A DNA stretch of 64,000 nucleotides from Acaryochloris sp. CCMEE 5410 (GTDB lineage: Bacteria; Cyanobacteriota; Cyanobacteriia; Thermosynechococcales; Thermosynechococcaceae). Both the position numbers and the translations under genes were made by a program. The stretch is from positions 2,108,001 through 2,172,000 of the forward strand of contig NZ_AFEJ02000001.1 in NCBI RefSeq assembly GCF_000238775.2. The letters are read 5' to 3'. Of the stretch, positions 8,691 through 18,799 are shown piece after piece (the first letter of the stretch is position 1; each line of letters begins with the position of its first letter). Below the pieces are notes generated by a model. It worked only from the letters and a program-made list of their open reading frames with translations, ran no database searches and was not told the origin of the DNA.

Positions 8691-10586
8691 CTAAGGCGTT
8701 AAAGATAACGGTTCTGGTATGACAGGCTTTTTATCCACTGTTTGACCATAGTCAAGAACAATTTGACGAAACTCATCACCTTCCAAAGTTTCTTGCTCTA
8801 GCAGGACCTCCACCAGCTTATCGACTAAGCTACGATTCTCCCGCAATATCTGTCGTGCTTTGTCATAACAATGCATGACAATGTCTCGGACTTCCCGATC
8901 AATTTTTATCGCTATCTCTTGGGAATACTCTGCTCGCTTTCCCCAATCATTCCCTAAAAAGACATCACTATTGTTGTCACTTTCCAAAGCAACATACCCT
9001 AGATCAGACATCCCTAACTGAGTTACCATCCCCCGCGCGATATCCGCAACATATTTAATATCACCACTAGCACCATTGGTTACTTCGGCATCACCGAACA
9101 CCTCAACCTCGGCGGCACGACCTCCTAGAGCAATCGTAATTCGATCGATCATCCAAGCTCGTGTATATAAACCGCTATCCACACGCTCTTCATTAAACAT
9201 CGCCTGAGAGAATCCTCCAATCCCTCCTGCTCGAGGCAAAATCGTAACTTTATTGAGGGGATCGGCATCTTTTAAGAGAGTTTCAAGCAGAGCATGACCC
9301 ACCTCATGATAAGCAATCAACCACTTCTTCTTGCTCTGTAAATGAGGAGCCATCGTTAACCCAATGGTAATCCGATCGATGGCATCATCCACTTCTAGCT
9401 CAGTGATGGCATCTTTCCGACGCCGAGCGGTTAAGATTGCCGCCTCATTCAGGAGATTCGCCAATGCCGCGCCAGAGAAACCTGGGGTACGGCGAGCAAT
9501 CGCTTCTAGAGAGACCTGAGGAGACATTTTCTTCTCTCGGCTATGGACTTCCAGAATGCCGAGTCGCCCCTTAAAGGCCGGTAAATCCACCGTGACTTGG
9601 CGATCAAAACGACCGGGACGCAAAAGAGCGGTATCGAGAATATCTGGACGGTTAGTGGCGGCAATAATAATGATGCCGGTATTTCCCTCAAAACCATCCA
9701 TTTCTGTCAGCAACTGGTTGAGAGTCTGTTCCCGTTCATCATTGCCCCCGCCAATCCCAGCACCTCGCTGGCGACCGACCGCATCAATTTCGTCGATAAA
9801 GACTAAGCAGGGGGCATTCTCTTTTGCCTTTTTGAACAGATCGCGGACCCGAGAGGCCCCAACCCCAACAAACATCTCCACAAACTCGGAGCCAGAGATA
9901 CTGAAGAAAGGTACCCCTGCTTCTCCAGAAATCGCTTTAGCTAACAGAGTTTTCCCCGTTCCCGGCGGACCAATCAGCAACACGCCCCTGGGAATGCGAG
10001 CCCCCACCGCCGTAAATCGTTCGGGCTGCTTCAAGAAGGTCACTACTTCTTGGAGTTCTTCCTTAGCTTCCTCGATCCCAGCCACATCTACAAAAGTGAC
10101 GCCGGTTTCGGATTCCATTTGAAACCGCGCTTTGGATTTGCCAAAGTTAAGAATTTGGCCTGGACCACTGCTCGATCCTGCTGTTCGCCGTAAGAATACA
10201 AGAAACAGAAAAATAATAAAGATAAAGAGCAGAAATTGAGACAAGATGCCCAATAGGGGGTTTTCCCCTGGATCAGGGACTTGTTCAAAGTCAACCTTGT
10301 TCTCGCGCAGGATGCTGAATAACTCTGGATCCTTATCAAACAAAATGACTTTGGAATACTCAGCGTCTTCGGGCTGGCCTTTGAGCTTGAATTCGGCGAT
10401 CCGTTGTTTTTCGTAGATCTTGGCAGTCTTAATCCTACGAGCCTCGATATGCTCAATAAAGTCGCTGTAGGATACGTTTTCGTCTTTAGACTCAGCCAAT
10501 ACCGGTAGAGGCTGGGACAGGACAACACCCACCACGAGTGCGGAGAGCTGTCTGACCCATCTGCGTTGGCCTAATTTTTGGTTCAT
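8691..10586 (-). CDS. ftsH: ATP-dependent zinc metalloprotease FtsH
   Basis: Membrane AAA+ protease; in cyanobacteria FtsH complexes degrade damaged membrane proteins including PSII D1. An N-terminal hydrophobic/signal-like segment ends at VLAES, a lumenal loop follows, and a second membrane helix ([16 protein letters not shown]) precedes the AAA domain: Walker A GPPGTGKT, Walker [11 protein letters not shown], second region of homology [17 protein letters not shown]. The protease motif is HEVGH. The first possible codon is GTG at 10619, but the ATG at 10586 gives a more usual N-terminus and length (631 residues). Which of the four cyanobacterial FtsH paralogues this is cannot be fixed by eye. 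First gene of a group with the siroheme genes and pyrF. Confidence 0.96.
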   Translation of the reverse strand: MNQKLGQRRWVRQLSALVVGVVLSQPLPVLAESKDENVSYSDFIEHIEARRIKTAKIYEKQRIAEFKLKGQPEDAEYSKVILFDKDPELFSILRENKVDFEQVPDPGENPLLGILSQFLLFIFIIFLFLVFLRRTAGSSSGPGQILNFGKSKARFQMESETGVTFVDVAGIEEAKEELQEVVTFLKQPERFTAVGARIPRGVLLIGPPGTGKTLLAKAISGEAGVPFFSISGSEFVEMFVGVGASRVRDLFKKAKENAPCLVFIDEIDAVGRQRGAGIGGGNDEREQTLNQLLTEMDGFEGNTGIIIIAATNRPDILDTALLRPGRFDRQVTVDLPAFKGRLGILEVHSREKKMSPQVSLEAIARRTPGFSGAALANLLNEAAILTARRRKDAITELEVDDAIDRITIGLTMAPHLQSKKKWLIAYHEVGHALLETLLKDADPLNKVTILPRAGGIGGFSQAMFNEERVDSGLYTRAWMIDRITIALGGRAAEVEVFGDAEVTNGASGDIKYVADIARGMVTQLGMSDLGYVALESDNNSDVFLGNDWGKRAEYSQEIAIKIDREVRDIVMHCYDKARQILRENRSLVDKLVEVLLEQETLEGDEFRQIVLDYGQTVDKKPVIPEPLSLTP

Positions 10587-10966
10587 GCTGGCGTATCTTT
10601 TAGCATTTGTGGGGGGCACTGGATTTACCTTCAGAGTAGGTAAATTAATTCTGTCTCTTCAAGCCTAGTTTACAAATCATTTACTCAGCAACTCTTCATT
10701 CTTTCAACAAAGATATTACGCACCATTTTCGACCATTTATCACTGACGAATTACAGACCCAAACCAATCGCAAGCCTGGCTTTCCATTATCAATATCTCT
10801 ACAAAATCGGCCCGGGGTTTTGAAATTTAGGACCCGGATGTTTCCTTGGTTCAAGAATGGGGAATTCTGAGTATACAACGCCTGATTTCGGGCGACTGGT
10901 CGGTCTATCCAGTTTGCCCAATCCCTAACCAAATCCATACAGAACTGAACGAGGAGTTCACCAGAG
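10587..10966. other. Intergenic region upstream of ftsH and the STAS gene
   Basis: No gene supported. A small palindrome ATTTACC / GGTAAAT (10623-10645) lies just upstream of ftsH and may be a 5'-UTR hairpin or operator. GAGGAG at 10951-10956 serves the STAS gene. Confidence 0.4.
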
Positions 10967-11290
10967 ATGAGCCATAAAGTTGTCCAACCCACAGAACTAC
11001 TAGATGGAATCAGTGCTAATCAGTTGCGCCGCGAAATCACTGATGTGATGGCCGAAGGCGTCAAAACCATCCTCGTAGATTTGCAAGACGTAACCTTCAT
11101 GAACAGTTCGGCGATTGGCGCTTTAGTCGCAACGCTCAAAGCAGTTCGTGCTGGAGGTGGCGAAATGTTTCTATGCTCCCTGAACGATCAGGTGCGCATT
11201 ATTTTTGAATTGACCAAAATGGACCAGATTTTCAAGATTTGTGCTGACCGCCAAGAATTTGAGCAAAAGTTTGCGGTTACGGCCAATTAG
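10967..11290 (+). CDS. STAS-domain anti-anti-sigma-like protein
   Basis: 107 residues made only of a STAS domain. KTILVDLQDVTFMNSSAIGALVATL is the strand-helix core that carries the conserved phosphorylatable serine in SpoIIAA-like proteins (here NSS). Such proteins bind an HPK-type serine kinase and are released or captured according to phosphorylation, but no kinase or PP2C phosphatase gene is adjacent. Start ATG is preceded by GAGGAG ten bases away. It stands alone, about 120 bases before the pseudo-S2P gene. Confidence 0.85.
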   Translation: MSHKVVQPTELLDGISANQLRREITDVMAEGVKTILVDLQDVTFMNSSAIGALVATLKAVRAGGGEMFLCSLNDQVRIIFELTKMDQIFKICADRQEFEQKFAVTAN

Positions 11291-11408
11291 GTCAATTTTG
11301 TTGCAAATCAAGCCATAGAGCACCTGAGCTTGGTTCCATGACATCTATGCATACCCTTCAGCGATCGCATCTAGCGTATCGCTGTTTTATTGACTTGCCT
11401 ATCACAGC

Positions 11409-12761
11409 GTGAACATCCGAAAAATCCTGCACCTATTCATTCACCCCTGGCGAATTGGAGCCGTTGCAGGTATCCCCCTTTATGCAGATCTGACTTGCTT
11501 AGTTGCGATTGCCCTTGGGTCGATGTATTTGGCTCGGATGAGTCAAGCCTTTCACCCCGACCTGGGCCTCGCTATCGGCGTCATCGTCGGCTTCGCCTTA
11601 CCCCTCTCCATCTTTATCCATGAGATGAGTCGAGCCCTGGCAGCGAAGCATTATCAAATCTCGGTCCAAGGGGTTTACATTCGGGGGCTGGGGTCAGTCG
11701 CTAAGACCGATCAGACCTTTGCCCACCCCTTGCAAATGCTAGAAGTTTACTTTGCGGGAACGCTAGTGAACTTTATCTTATATGCAGGCCTTAATCTACT
11801 CGGCAACTTATCCCTGAATCTGGGAGGGACGGTGATTATTTCTTTGAATCACATCAAAGAATTTAACTTCGTCCTAGCCATGTTTTCTCTAGTCCCCCTC
11901 GTGCCCCTGAATGGTGGCTATATTTTCAGGGGGCTGCAGTGGGAGTGGACCCGCAAGCAACATCCCCTAGCGGGCCATGATGTCTACGGGGCTTATATTG
12001 CCGGTGGCGCGGCGATTGCCCTAGGTTTGATCTGGTATGGTAATCGGCCTTTTTTAGGGGTATGGATGTTGTACTTGGGACTCATGACTTGCCTCAGATA
12101 CCTCCTCTTTGAAGGAGAGTTTTTGCCTCTCGCGATGGAGCAGCGGTCCCCTCGACCCTTCGCAACTGCCACAGCGAATATCTCGGCAACGGCCCCCCGT
12201 TCTCCTGCCCCACCAGCCCGATCGACCGCTACAAAGCCCGCTATCCGACCGTTAGACTTCAATTATTTAAATGCGGAGTTCTTGTCGGTGACGGAACCAG
12301 ATCAGCAATTCCAGCAAGGTTTAGACTCCACCCAAGAAATGCGGCTACAAAATGCGATCGCATCTTTCAATGCCATTCTGGAGAAAGCCCCCAATAATGC
12401 CTCTGCCCTCCACAATCGAGGCAATGCTTACTTACAACTGGGGAAAAAGCAAGCGGCCCTCAGTGATTTTCAGGCGGCCCTCCATCTGAAAACGGACGTC
12501 CTAGAGATTTATTTGGGTAAGGGCAATGCCCACTTTGCTCTAGGGGATTTTCAGGGGGCAATTATGGAATACTCCGAAATTCTCAAACGAGATCCCGACC
12601 ATGCTCGGGCTTATTTCAATCGGGCCAGTGCCCAAGTGTTGAACGGCAATCGTCAGGCCGCCATTGCGGATTTCAAGCAGGCGCATACCCTGTTTGCCGC
12701 TATTGCAGATCAAACCCATACCTGCAAGATTGACCGACGTTTGCAGATTTTAACCCCATGA
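11409..12761 (+). CDS. Site-2-protease-like membrane protein with altered metal motifs, fused to TPR repeats
   Basis: 450 residues. The first 230 follow the M50/S2P topology: VAGIPLYADLTC opening, a helix with the expected HExxH position, AGTLVNFIL, then the second metal motif, and several membrane spans. The first motif reads HEMSR (residues 71-75) instead of HExxH, losing the second histidine, and the second reads VPLVPLNGG, with Asn168 where the family has Asp. Both metal-ligand sites are therefore changed and proteolysis is unlikely. After a Pro/Ala/Thr linker (about 240-280), four TPR units fill residues 295-440. It probably works as a membrane scaffold, but that is inference. Start is GTG. 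Confidence 0.85.
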   Translation: MNIRKILHLFIHPWRIGAVAGIPLYADLTCLVAIALGSMYLARMSQAFHPDLGLAIGVIVGFALPLSIFIHEMSRALAAKHYQISVQGVYIRGLGSVAKTDQTFAHPLQMLEVYFAGTLVNFILYAGLNLLGNLSLNLGGTVIISLNHIKEFNFVLAMFSLVPLVPLNGGYIFRGLQWEWTRKQHPLAGHDVYGAYIAGGAAIALGLIWYGNRPFLGVWMLYLGLMTCLRYLLFEGEFLPLAMEQRSPRPFATATANISATAPRSPAPPARSTATKPAIRPLDFNYLNAEFLSVTEPDQQFQQGLDSTQEMRLQNAIASFNAILEKAPNNASALHNRGNAYLQLGKKQAALSDFQAALHLKTDVLEIYLGKGNAHFALGDFQGAIMEYSEILKRDPDHARAYFNRASAQVLNGNRQAAIADFKQAHTLFAAIADQTHTCKIDRRLQILTP

Positions 12762-12868
12762 GCGCTCACCCGCTTGCTTAAAGCCCCGGCTCCAGTGAAC
12801 AATAGGGAATGGATGTTAGATAATTGTTCATCTAACCCGCCGAATTGATTCCTGATCGGGAGAGCAAC

Positions 12869-14308
12869 GTGACCCAACAATTTGACTATGACCTGGTAAT
12901 TATTGGCGCTGGTGTTGGCGGTCATGGTGCGGCTTTGCATGCAGTAGACTGTGGCCTGAAAACTGCCATTATTGAAGCTGCAGATATGGGAGGCACCTGT
13001 GTCAATCGGGGCTGCATCCCCTCCAAAGCCTTGTTAGCAGCGTCCGGGCGGGTGCGTGAACTCCGCGATCAACATCATCTGCAATCCCTAGGCATTCAGC
13101 TGGGTCAAGTGAACTTCGACCGGGGTCAAATTGCTGCCCATGCTGATAACCTTGTCGATACCATTCGCGGCAATCTCACCAATAGCCTCACTCGCCTAAA
13201 AGTCGAGATTATTCACGGCTGGGGCAAAGTCATTGGCAACCAAAAAGTGGTCGTCAAGTCCGATGCAGGTGAACAGACCATTACTGCCCGTGACATTATC
13301 ATCGCCAGTGGTTCAGTACCGTGGGTTCCCCCAGGAATCGAAATTGATGGCCGCACCGTCTTTACCAGTGACGATGCTATTCGTTTGTCTTGGCTCCCTG
13401 ATTGGGTCGCGATTATCGGTAGCGGCTATATTGGCCTCGAATTTTCCGATGTCTATACCGCTTTAGGCAGTGAAGTGACGATTATCGAAGCCCTAGATAC
13501 GCTAATGCCCACCTTCGACCCCGATATTGCCAAGATTGCCAAGCGCGTTTTAATCGATCCACGGGATATTGAAACCCATGCCGGTCGCTTGGCTAAGAAG
13601 GTGACCCCTGGTTCTCCCGTTGTAATTGAGCTGGCGGATGTCAAGACCAAAGAAGTGGTAGAGGTCTTAGAAGTAGATGCCTGCCTAGTGGCAACCGGGC
13701 GAATTCCAGCCACGGATAATTTGGGTTTAGAGGCCATTAGTGTGGATACGGATCGACGGGGCTTTATCCCAGTGAATGATCAGATGCAGGTGTTAAGCCA
13801 AGGCGAAGTAGTCCCCCACGTCTATGCCATTGGTGATGCAACGGGCAAAATGATGCTGGCTCATGCCGCTTCTGCCCAAGGGATTGTGGTCGTGGAGAAC
13901 ATCTGCGAACGTCCTCGGGACGTTAATTACCGCAGTATTCCTGCTGCTGCCTTCACTCATCCTGAAATTAGTTTTGTCGGTTTAACGGAACCCCAAGCCA
14001 AAGAGTTAGCCAAAACGGAAGGATTTAAAATTAAAACAGTCCGATCCTATTTCAAAGCCAATTCCAAAGCCCTGGCAGAAAGTGAGGCAGACGGCCTCGC
14101 CAAATTAATCTACCGTGAAGACACAGGGGAGATTTTAGGGGGGCATATTATTGGCCTCCATGCCGCCGATCTGATTCATGAAGTCTCTAATGCCGTTGCC
14201 CAAGGGCAGCCAGTCCAGAGCTTGAGCCATTTGGTACATACCCATCCGACCATTTCTGAGGTGATCGATGAGGCCTTCAAGCGAGCAGCAGCAGGCTTCG
14301 CCCATTGA
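12869..14308 (+). CDS. lpdA: Dihydrolipoyl dehydrogenase (E3)
   Basis: FAD flavoprotein that reoxidises dihydrolipoyl groups of pyruvate dehydrogenase and the glycine cleavage system, reducing NAD+. FAD site [15 protein letters not shown]; redox disulfide C44/C49 in [17 protein letters not shown] site [17 protein letters not shown]; second FAD strand [18 protein letters not shown]-terminal base HTHPTISEV. Length 479 residues. A TTG at 12845 would add eight residues, but the GTG at 12869 has GGGAGA upstream and gives the family-like beginning FDYDLVIIG. Confidence 0.96.
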   Translation: MTQQFDYDLVIIGAGVGGHGAALHAVDCGLKTAIIEAADMGGTCVNRGCIPSKALLAASGRVRELRDQHHLQSLGIQLGQVNFDRGQIAAHADNLVDTIRGNLTNSLTRLKVEIIHGWGKVIGNQKVVVKSDAGEQTITARDIIIASGSVPWVPPGIEIDGRTVFTSDDAIRLSWLPDWVAIIGSGYIGLEFSDVYTALGSEVTIIEALDTLMPTFDPDIAKIAKRVLIDPRDIETHAGRLAKKVTPGSPVVIELADVKTKEVVEVLEVDACLVATGRIPATDNLGLEAISVDTDRRGFIPVNDQMQVLSQGEVVPHVYAIGDATGKMMLAHAASAQGIVVVENICERPRDVNYRSIPAAAFTHPEISFVGLTEPQAKELAKTEGFKIKTVRSYFKANSKALAESEADGLAKLIYREDTGEILGGHIIGLHAADLIHEVSNAVAQGQPVQSLSHLVHTHPTISEVIDEAFKRAAAGFAH

Positions 14309-14396
14309 TGGCAATCTGTTCTCGCTAAAAACCCTGGAACAGTAAGGGGGGCGCTTAAATCGTTATAATTGTTGGACCCTAGCTGTTTTGGTCTCC

Positions 14397-15308
14397 ATGG
14401 AAATTCGCCGTCGTCCCCCCAGTGTGGCCGTTAATGTTCAAGAGCTACAATATCAGGTTAAAACCCCTGAAAATGAACCTCGCAATATCCTAGAAAAGAT
14501 TGTTTGGTTCAAAGAAACGGAAGTGGAGCAGATGCGGGACTCTGTCTCCCTTCTAGATTTACGCAAGCAAGTTGCCAATTGTGACCCCCCCCTATCCTTC
14601 CTGGACGCGTTAAAGCATGGCAAGACTCAGCCTGCCCTGATTGCTGAAGTCAAAAAAGCATCGCCCAGCAAAGGAGTGCTCCGGGAAAACTTCGATCCCG
14701 TTGCCATTGCTCAGGCCTATGAAGCCGCTGGGGCTTCGTGTCTATCGGTATTGACGGATGCAGAATTTTTCCAGGGCAGCTTTGATTATTTACAACAGAT
14801 TCGTGCCGCCGTCAGCCTTCCTTTGCTTTGCAAAGAATTTGTGATCTATCCCTACCAAATTTATCTAGCGCGATCTCGGGGAGCTGATGCAGTCTTGCTG
14901 ATTGCCGCCATTTTGAGCGATCAAGACCTCACCTATTTTCTCAAGATTATTAAATCTTTAGGGATGACTGCCTTAGTTGAGGTGCATACCCTCCCAGAGT
15001 TAGAGAGGGTCATGGATATTCCTGGAATTGAGCTTATCGGTATCAATAACCGAGATTTAGAGACGTTTACAGTCGATTTAGAGGTCACCTGCCAATTACT
15101 GACTCAGCAGGGGACCGCCCTTCGAGACCAAGATATCTTAGTGGTCAGTGAGTCAGGGTTACATACCGCAGCAGACCTGGCCCAAGTCAAGCAGGCAGGG
15201 GCAGGTGCGGTCTTAATTGGGGAATCCTTAGTAAAAGAAACGGGCAATGCATCTACCCATAGTGAAACAGAACAAATGCAAGCTAAAATTTCTGCTCTTT
15301 TTTCCTAA
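14397..15308 (+). CDS. trpC: Indole-3-glycerol phosphate synthase
   Basis: Closes CdRP to indole-3-glycerol phosphate in tryptophan synthesis. The barrel shows [23 protein letters not shown] (catalytic Lys), [39 protein letters not shown] and [13 protein letters not shown]. The N-terminal 45 residues ([12 protein letters not shown]) are the usual cyanobacterial extension. 303 residues from the ATG at 14397; an in-frame TTG at 14388 is less likely. No other trp gene is adjacent, as is normal for cyanobacteria. Confidence 0.96.
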   Translation: MEIRRRPPSVAVNVQELQYQVKTPENEPRNILEKIVWFKETEVEQMRDSVSLLDLRKQVANCDPPLSFLDALKHGKTQPALIAEVKKASPSKGVLRENFDPVAIAQAYEAAGASCLSVLTDAEFFQGSFDYLQQIRAAVSLPLLCKEFVIYPYQIYLARSRGADAVLLIAAILSDQDLTYFLKIIKSLGMTALVEVHTLPELERVMDIPGIELIGINNRDLETFTVDLEVTCQLLTQQGTALRDQDILVVSESGLHTAADLAQVKQAGAGAVLIGESLVKETGNASTHSETEQMQAKISALFS

Positions 15309-15419
15309 ATCGATTCAGGTTATTCAGTCTACTGAAGATGATTTGACCCTCATGAGCGGCCAGCTAGCATCACTATCTAACAGTTACCCGTTGAACCTAA
15401 TCAATAATACAGGTCGGTT

Positions 15420-15653
15420 ATGGGGATAGTTCCACTGCCTTCACATATCCATTATGAGCTTTTGCTCCAGATCCTAGAACGGCAAACCTTGCCGTCCTTA
15501 AACCCGGCATCTGGAGAATATAATCAGGCGAAACAAGTGGTTGTCTCCCTGCGCAAAGCCTTGGCCTATCAAAAAACTTTAGAGGATCGATGTAGCCAAT
15601 CGGACCGGACCGTAGAACATCGCTGGTCCCTCAATGAACAGCAAACGCTATAG
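15420..15653 (+). CDS. DUF5340-like small cyanobacterial protein
   Basis: 77 residues, starting with an IPLPSHIHYELLLQILERQT-like segment and followed by an amphipathic helix (QVVVSLRKALAYQK). The pattern matches my memory of the DUF5340 family of short cyanobacterial proteins of unknown function; I could not check it. The stop codon abuts the tandem repeat at 15654. Confidence 0.65.
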   Translation: MGIVPLPSHIHYELLLQILERQTLPSLNPASGEYNQAKQVVVSLRKALAYQKTLEDRCSQSDRTVEHRWSLNEQQTL

Positions 15654-15725
15654 CCTTTAAGGGGATAAGTCCCTTAGCATTTTTAAAAACCTTTAAGGGG
15701 ATAAGTCCCTTAGCATTTTTAAAAA
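15654..15725 (+). repeat. Two tandem 36-bp units, each a terminator-like hairpin
   Basis: Two identical copies (15654-15689, 15690-15725) start one base after the preceding stop codon. Each has the stem TAAGGG / CCCTTA with a 7-base loop followed by GCATTTTT, the form of an intrinsic terminator. Confidence 0.85.
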
Positions 15726-15818
15726 AAGGCTGAGCTTATCGAAAGCTTTACGAGTCAACTGTTAAACTAAACCACATTGAATTGCACCAAGCAATGGTCA
15801 ACTCGTGGGAGCCTTACG

Positions 15819-17078
15819 TTGGCAGAGCAACTGGAAATCGATTGGGTAAATCAGGGTGCCACTGAAAGTGCCTCACAGTCCCAAACTGCCGTGGGAGTGG
15901 AAGAAGCCGTTGTCATACCGCAGGAGTTGTCAGAGATGTCCCTTGAGATTTCCCCTGCTGAAGTAGAAGACAATGCCCTTGTGACAGATACGGACCAAGG
16001 CACGAACCAAGACACCACTAGTCCCCAGCAAAGAATTCAGCTTTTAGAACAAGCCTTAGAACAATGTCAGCTATATATTGACGAACTGAAGTCCAAATTA
16101 ATGGATCAAGCCTTTTTGGAAGAGCAGTTGGCGACAACCGAAGAGTTTTCCCATATTCAGAAACAAGCGGTTATTACTCTGCAAGATCAGCTCACCAATC
16201 GAGAGCAAATCCAGCAAGAGCTGGAAAATTTGCGGCAAGCCAAGATCGATTTAACCAATCGGTTGGCGGATAAAGATACGAGCCTGCGCTTTCAAGAAGC
16301 AGAACTATCTAAACTCCAAGATCAGTTTGCGGAAGAACGCACGGCTTTAGAACGGTTGCAAGATCAGGCCGAACGGCTATCCTTACAAATCCAGTCGTCG
16401 CAAAAAACAGCGGTGCATGAGACCCAACAGCGGATCATTGCCCAAACGACTGCAGAGCGGCTGCGCACCCAGTTACGGGAATGTGAAGCAGATATTCAAA
16501 CCTTAGAAGTACAGCTGCAGCAAGCCCGGGAAAGCCATACCAATCAACAAGATATTATTACGTCCTTGCAAAATGCAGATAAGTCAGATTCCCACAAAAA
16601 TCAGGCGATTCAAAGCTTAAGCTCTAGCCTCTTAAAAGCCCAAAACAAAATCGCTGATTTGGAAACCCAACTGTCCAATCAGTCGATCGTGCAAGCTCAG
16701 TTCCAGCATTCCACTCAGGAATTTGCGGAACAGGCCCAGTCTCTCCAAAAACGCTCTGAGGAATTAGAGCAGCAGGTAGCGGAGATGCAGGAACAAATTT
16801 TGCACCAGGCCCAGCAAGCCAGTGAGTATGAGACGGCGGTCCAACATTGGAAAGATCGCTCTTTTACGGCAGAGCAAACCGTCGCCCAAATGAAGCAAAT
16901 CCTCGAACATTTGTTGGCGGATCGCAAAGGTCCTGATTTACCTTTGCCCGAAAAATTGGATGATGCGATCACAGCCCTGTCTCAAACTTGTTTGTCTGAA
17001 GATACAGCCACGCCCCGCAAAAATATCAAGCTTGATTTGCCTGCCTTATTACACCGCTGGCGGAATACCAAAACTTGA
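15819..17078 (+). CDS. Long coiled-coil protein of unknown function
   Basis: 419 residues, rich in Gln, Glu and Leu. After an acidic, probably disordered first 80 residues, residues 80-380 are almost continuous heptad-type coiled coil (QLTNREQIQQELENLRQ, LQLQIQSSQ-like repeats). No membrane segment or enzyme motif is visible. The TTG at 15819 has GGGAG seven bases upstream and is preferred to an upstream TTG at 15777. Coiled-coil composition makes similarity to filament or SMC-like proteins uninformative; function unknown. Confidence 0.8.
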   Translation: MAEQLEIDWVNQGATESASQSQTAVGVEEAVVIPQELSEMSLEISPAEVEDNALVTDTDQGTNQDTTSPQQRIQLLEQALEQCQLYIDELKSKLMDQAFLEEQLATTEEFSHIQKQAVITLQDQLTNREQIQQELENLRQAKIDLTNRLADKDTSLRFQEAELSKLQDQFAEERTALERLQDQAERLSLQIQSSQKTAVHETQQRIIAQTTAERLRTQLRECEADIQTLEVQLQQARESHTNQQDIITSLQNADKSDSHKNQAIQSLSSSLLKAQNKIADLETQLSNQSIVQAQFQHSTQEFAEQAQSLQKRSEELEQQVAEMQEQILHQAQQASEYETAVQHWKDRSFTAEQTVAQMKQILEHLLADRKGPDLPLPEKLDDAITALSQTCLSEDTATPRKNIKLDLPALLHRWRNTKT

Positions 17079-17166
17079 TTCTGTTGTGAGTTCTGATTTT
17101 GCCTAAGGTTGCCGGGTCATTCCCGCAATATTTTAGACAGGCACTGACCCTGGCTTCTCCAATCCT

Positions 17167-17838
17167 ATGAGTTTTTCTGCTTCAGAATCTGTGTCTCCTG
17201 CTCTGGTCTCTCCTGATGAGATATCCCTAGAGAATCTATCTTCGTCTCCCCCTCTAAAACTGGGGATTATGGCCTCGGGAACTGGAAGTAACTTTGTTGC
17301 GATCGCAGATGCCATTGCCCAACATCATCTGGCAGCCCAAATCCAGGTGGTCATTTATAACAACCCCGATGCCCCCGTCGCCCAGCGAGCCCAAAAACGT
17401 CAGATCCCAACCCATCTCATTAATCATCGACATTTTTCAGCGCGGGAGGTCTTTGATCAGCAGATTGTTGACCGTTTGCGAGAGGCAGAAGTGGACTGGG
17501 TCGTCATGGTGGGATGGATGCGTCGAGTCACTCAAGTGCTGATTGACGCCTTCCCGGATCGCATTATCAATATTCACCCCAGTCTTTTACCTAGTTTTCC
17601 AGGGATACGAGCCATTGAGCAGGCCCTTGAACATCAGGTCAAAATTTCAGGTTGTACTGTTCATCTCGTTCGTTTAGAAGTGGACAGTGGCCCCATTCTG
17701 ATTCAAGCAGCCGTTCCAGTCTATCCAGAAGACACCCCTGACTGTTTGCATCGTCGCATTCAAATTCAAGAACACCGCATTATTGTCCAAGCCATTGCCC
17801 AGCTGATTCAGAACCGTCTCACCCTTTGCCGCCAATAA
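17167..17838 (+). CDS. purN: Phosphoribosylglycinamide formyltransferase
   Basis: Transfers formyl from 10-formyl-THF to GAR in purine synthesis. KLGIMASGTGSNFVAI is the phosphate-binding start; the catalytic region is RIINIHPSLLPSFPG, containing the Asn and His; SGCTVHLVRLEVDSGPILIQAAVPV carries the conserved Asp. 223 residues, with about 30 extra N-terminal Ser-rich residues before the fold; the ATG at 17167 may therefore be a little upstream of the true start. Confidence 0.95.
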   Translation: MSFSASESVSPALVSPDEISLENLSSSPPLKLGIMASGTGSNFVAIADAIAQHHLAAQIQVVIYNNPDAPVAQRAQKRQIPTHLINHRHFSAREVFDQQIVDRLREAEVDWVVMVGWMRRVTQVLIDAFPDRIINIHPSLLPSFPGIRAIEQALEHQVKISGCTVHLVRLEVDSGPILIQAAVPVYPEDTPDCLHRRIQIQEHRIIVQAIAQLIQNRLTLCRQ

Positions 17839-17989
17839 AAAACTAAGCAGATGCAAGATCTCTCATCTATGATTAGTCTTATTTCTTTCTTGAGAAAATA
17901 AATAAAGATCTGATTCTGTCGTTATGTCTCACTATATGGCTACCTCCATTTCTAGTCGTTAGAATTGGGAAATCAATCCTCAACCATTT

Positions 17990-18799
17990 ATGGAAGTCCG
18001 GCTACAGAAATTGTTATCTCAATGGGGCGTTGCCTCACGCCGTCAGGCAGAACAATTAATCTTAGCGGGACAGGTTCAGCTCAACGGACACACAGCTGAA
18101 TTAGGCCAAAAAGCCGATCCTGATCAAGATCAAATTACCCTCAACGGCCAGATTCTCAATCCCACGGATCGCCCTCAACCACTCTATTTACTGGTGAACA
18201 AACCGAAAGGCGTTGTTTCCACTTGTAAAGATCCCCAACATCGACGAACCGTATTGGACCTGCTGCCCACCCCCTATCAACAAGGACAAGGGCTTCATCC
18301 GGTCGGACGACTGGATGTTGACTCTACCGGGGCATTGCTCTTAACCAATGATGGACAACTCACCTTTGCCCTGACCCACCCGCGATTCCATATCGCCAAG
18401 ACCTATCAAGTTTGGTTAGAGGGATGCCCGCCCCCTGAAATCCTAGATCGATGGCGTCAAGGAATTCACCTAGATGGCCGAACAACCTTACCCGCCCAAG
18501 TTGAGATCCTAAAGCCTTACCAAAGCCATACCAATTCCATTTGTTTAGAGGTTATTCTACAGGAAGGGAGGAATCGTCAAATTCGTCGAATTGCTGAACA
18601 ACTGGGCTATCCGGTGCGTAAATTACACCGAACCCAGATTGGTTCAATATCCTTGCGCTCACCATCAGGTAAACTATTACCCCAGGGACGCTATCGGTCG
18701 TTAACAGCTTCAGAAATGAAGAATTTGCGACGTTTGATCAAAGTTAGGAGCAGTATAAGCCCAAGAAGGAGTTCTCCCTATGAATCCGCTCGAAGTTGA
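17990..18799 (+). CDS. rRNA pseudouridine synthase, RsuA/RluB family
   Basis: N-terminal S4 RNA-binding domain (VRLQKLLSQWGVASRRQAEQ) then the synthase domain with VNKPKGVVST and catalytic Asp in VGRLDVDSTGALLLTNDG, closing with LEVILQEGRNRQIRRIAEQLGYPV. 269 residues. Probably modifies a large- or small-subunit rRNA uridine (RluB-type at 23S position 2605 is the usual cyanobacterial counterpart), but the target cannot be decided. The 3' end overlaps the next gene by 20 bases, so the two are coupled. Confidence 0.93.
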   Translation: MEVRLQKLLSQWGVASRRQAEQLILAGQVQLNGHTAELGQKADPDQDQITLNGQILNPTDRPQPLYLLVNKPKGVVSTCKDPQHRRTVLDLLPTPYQQGQGLHPVGRLDVDSTGALLLTNDGQLTFALTHPRFHIAKTYQVWLEGCPPPEILDRWRQGIHLDGRTTLPAQVEILKPYQSHTNSICLEVILQEGRNRQIRRIAEQLGYPVRKLHRTQIGSISLRSPSGKLLPQGRYRSLTASEMKNLRRLIKVRSSISPRRSSPYESARS

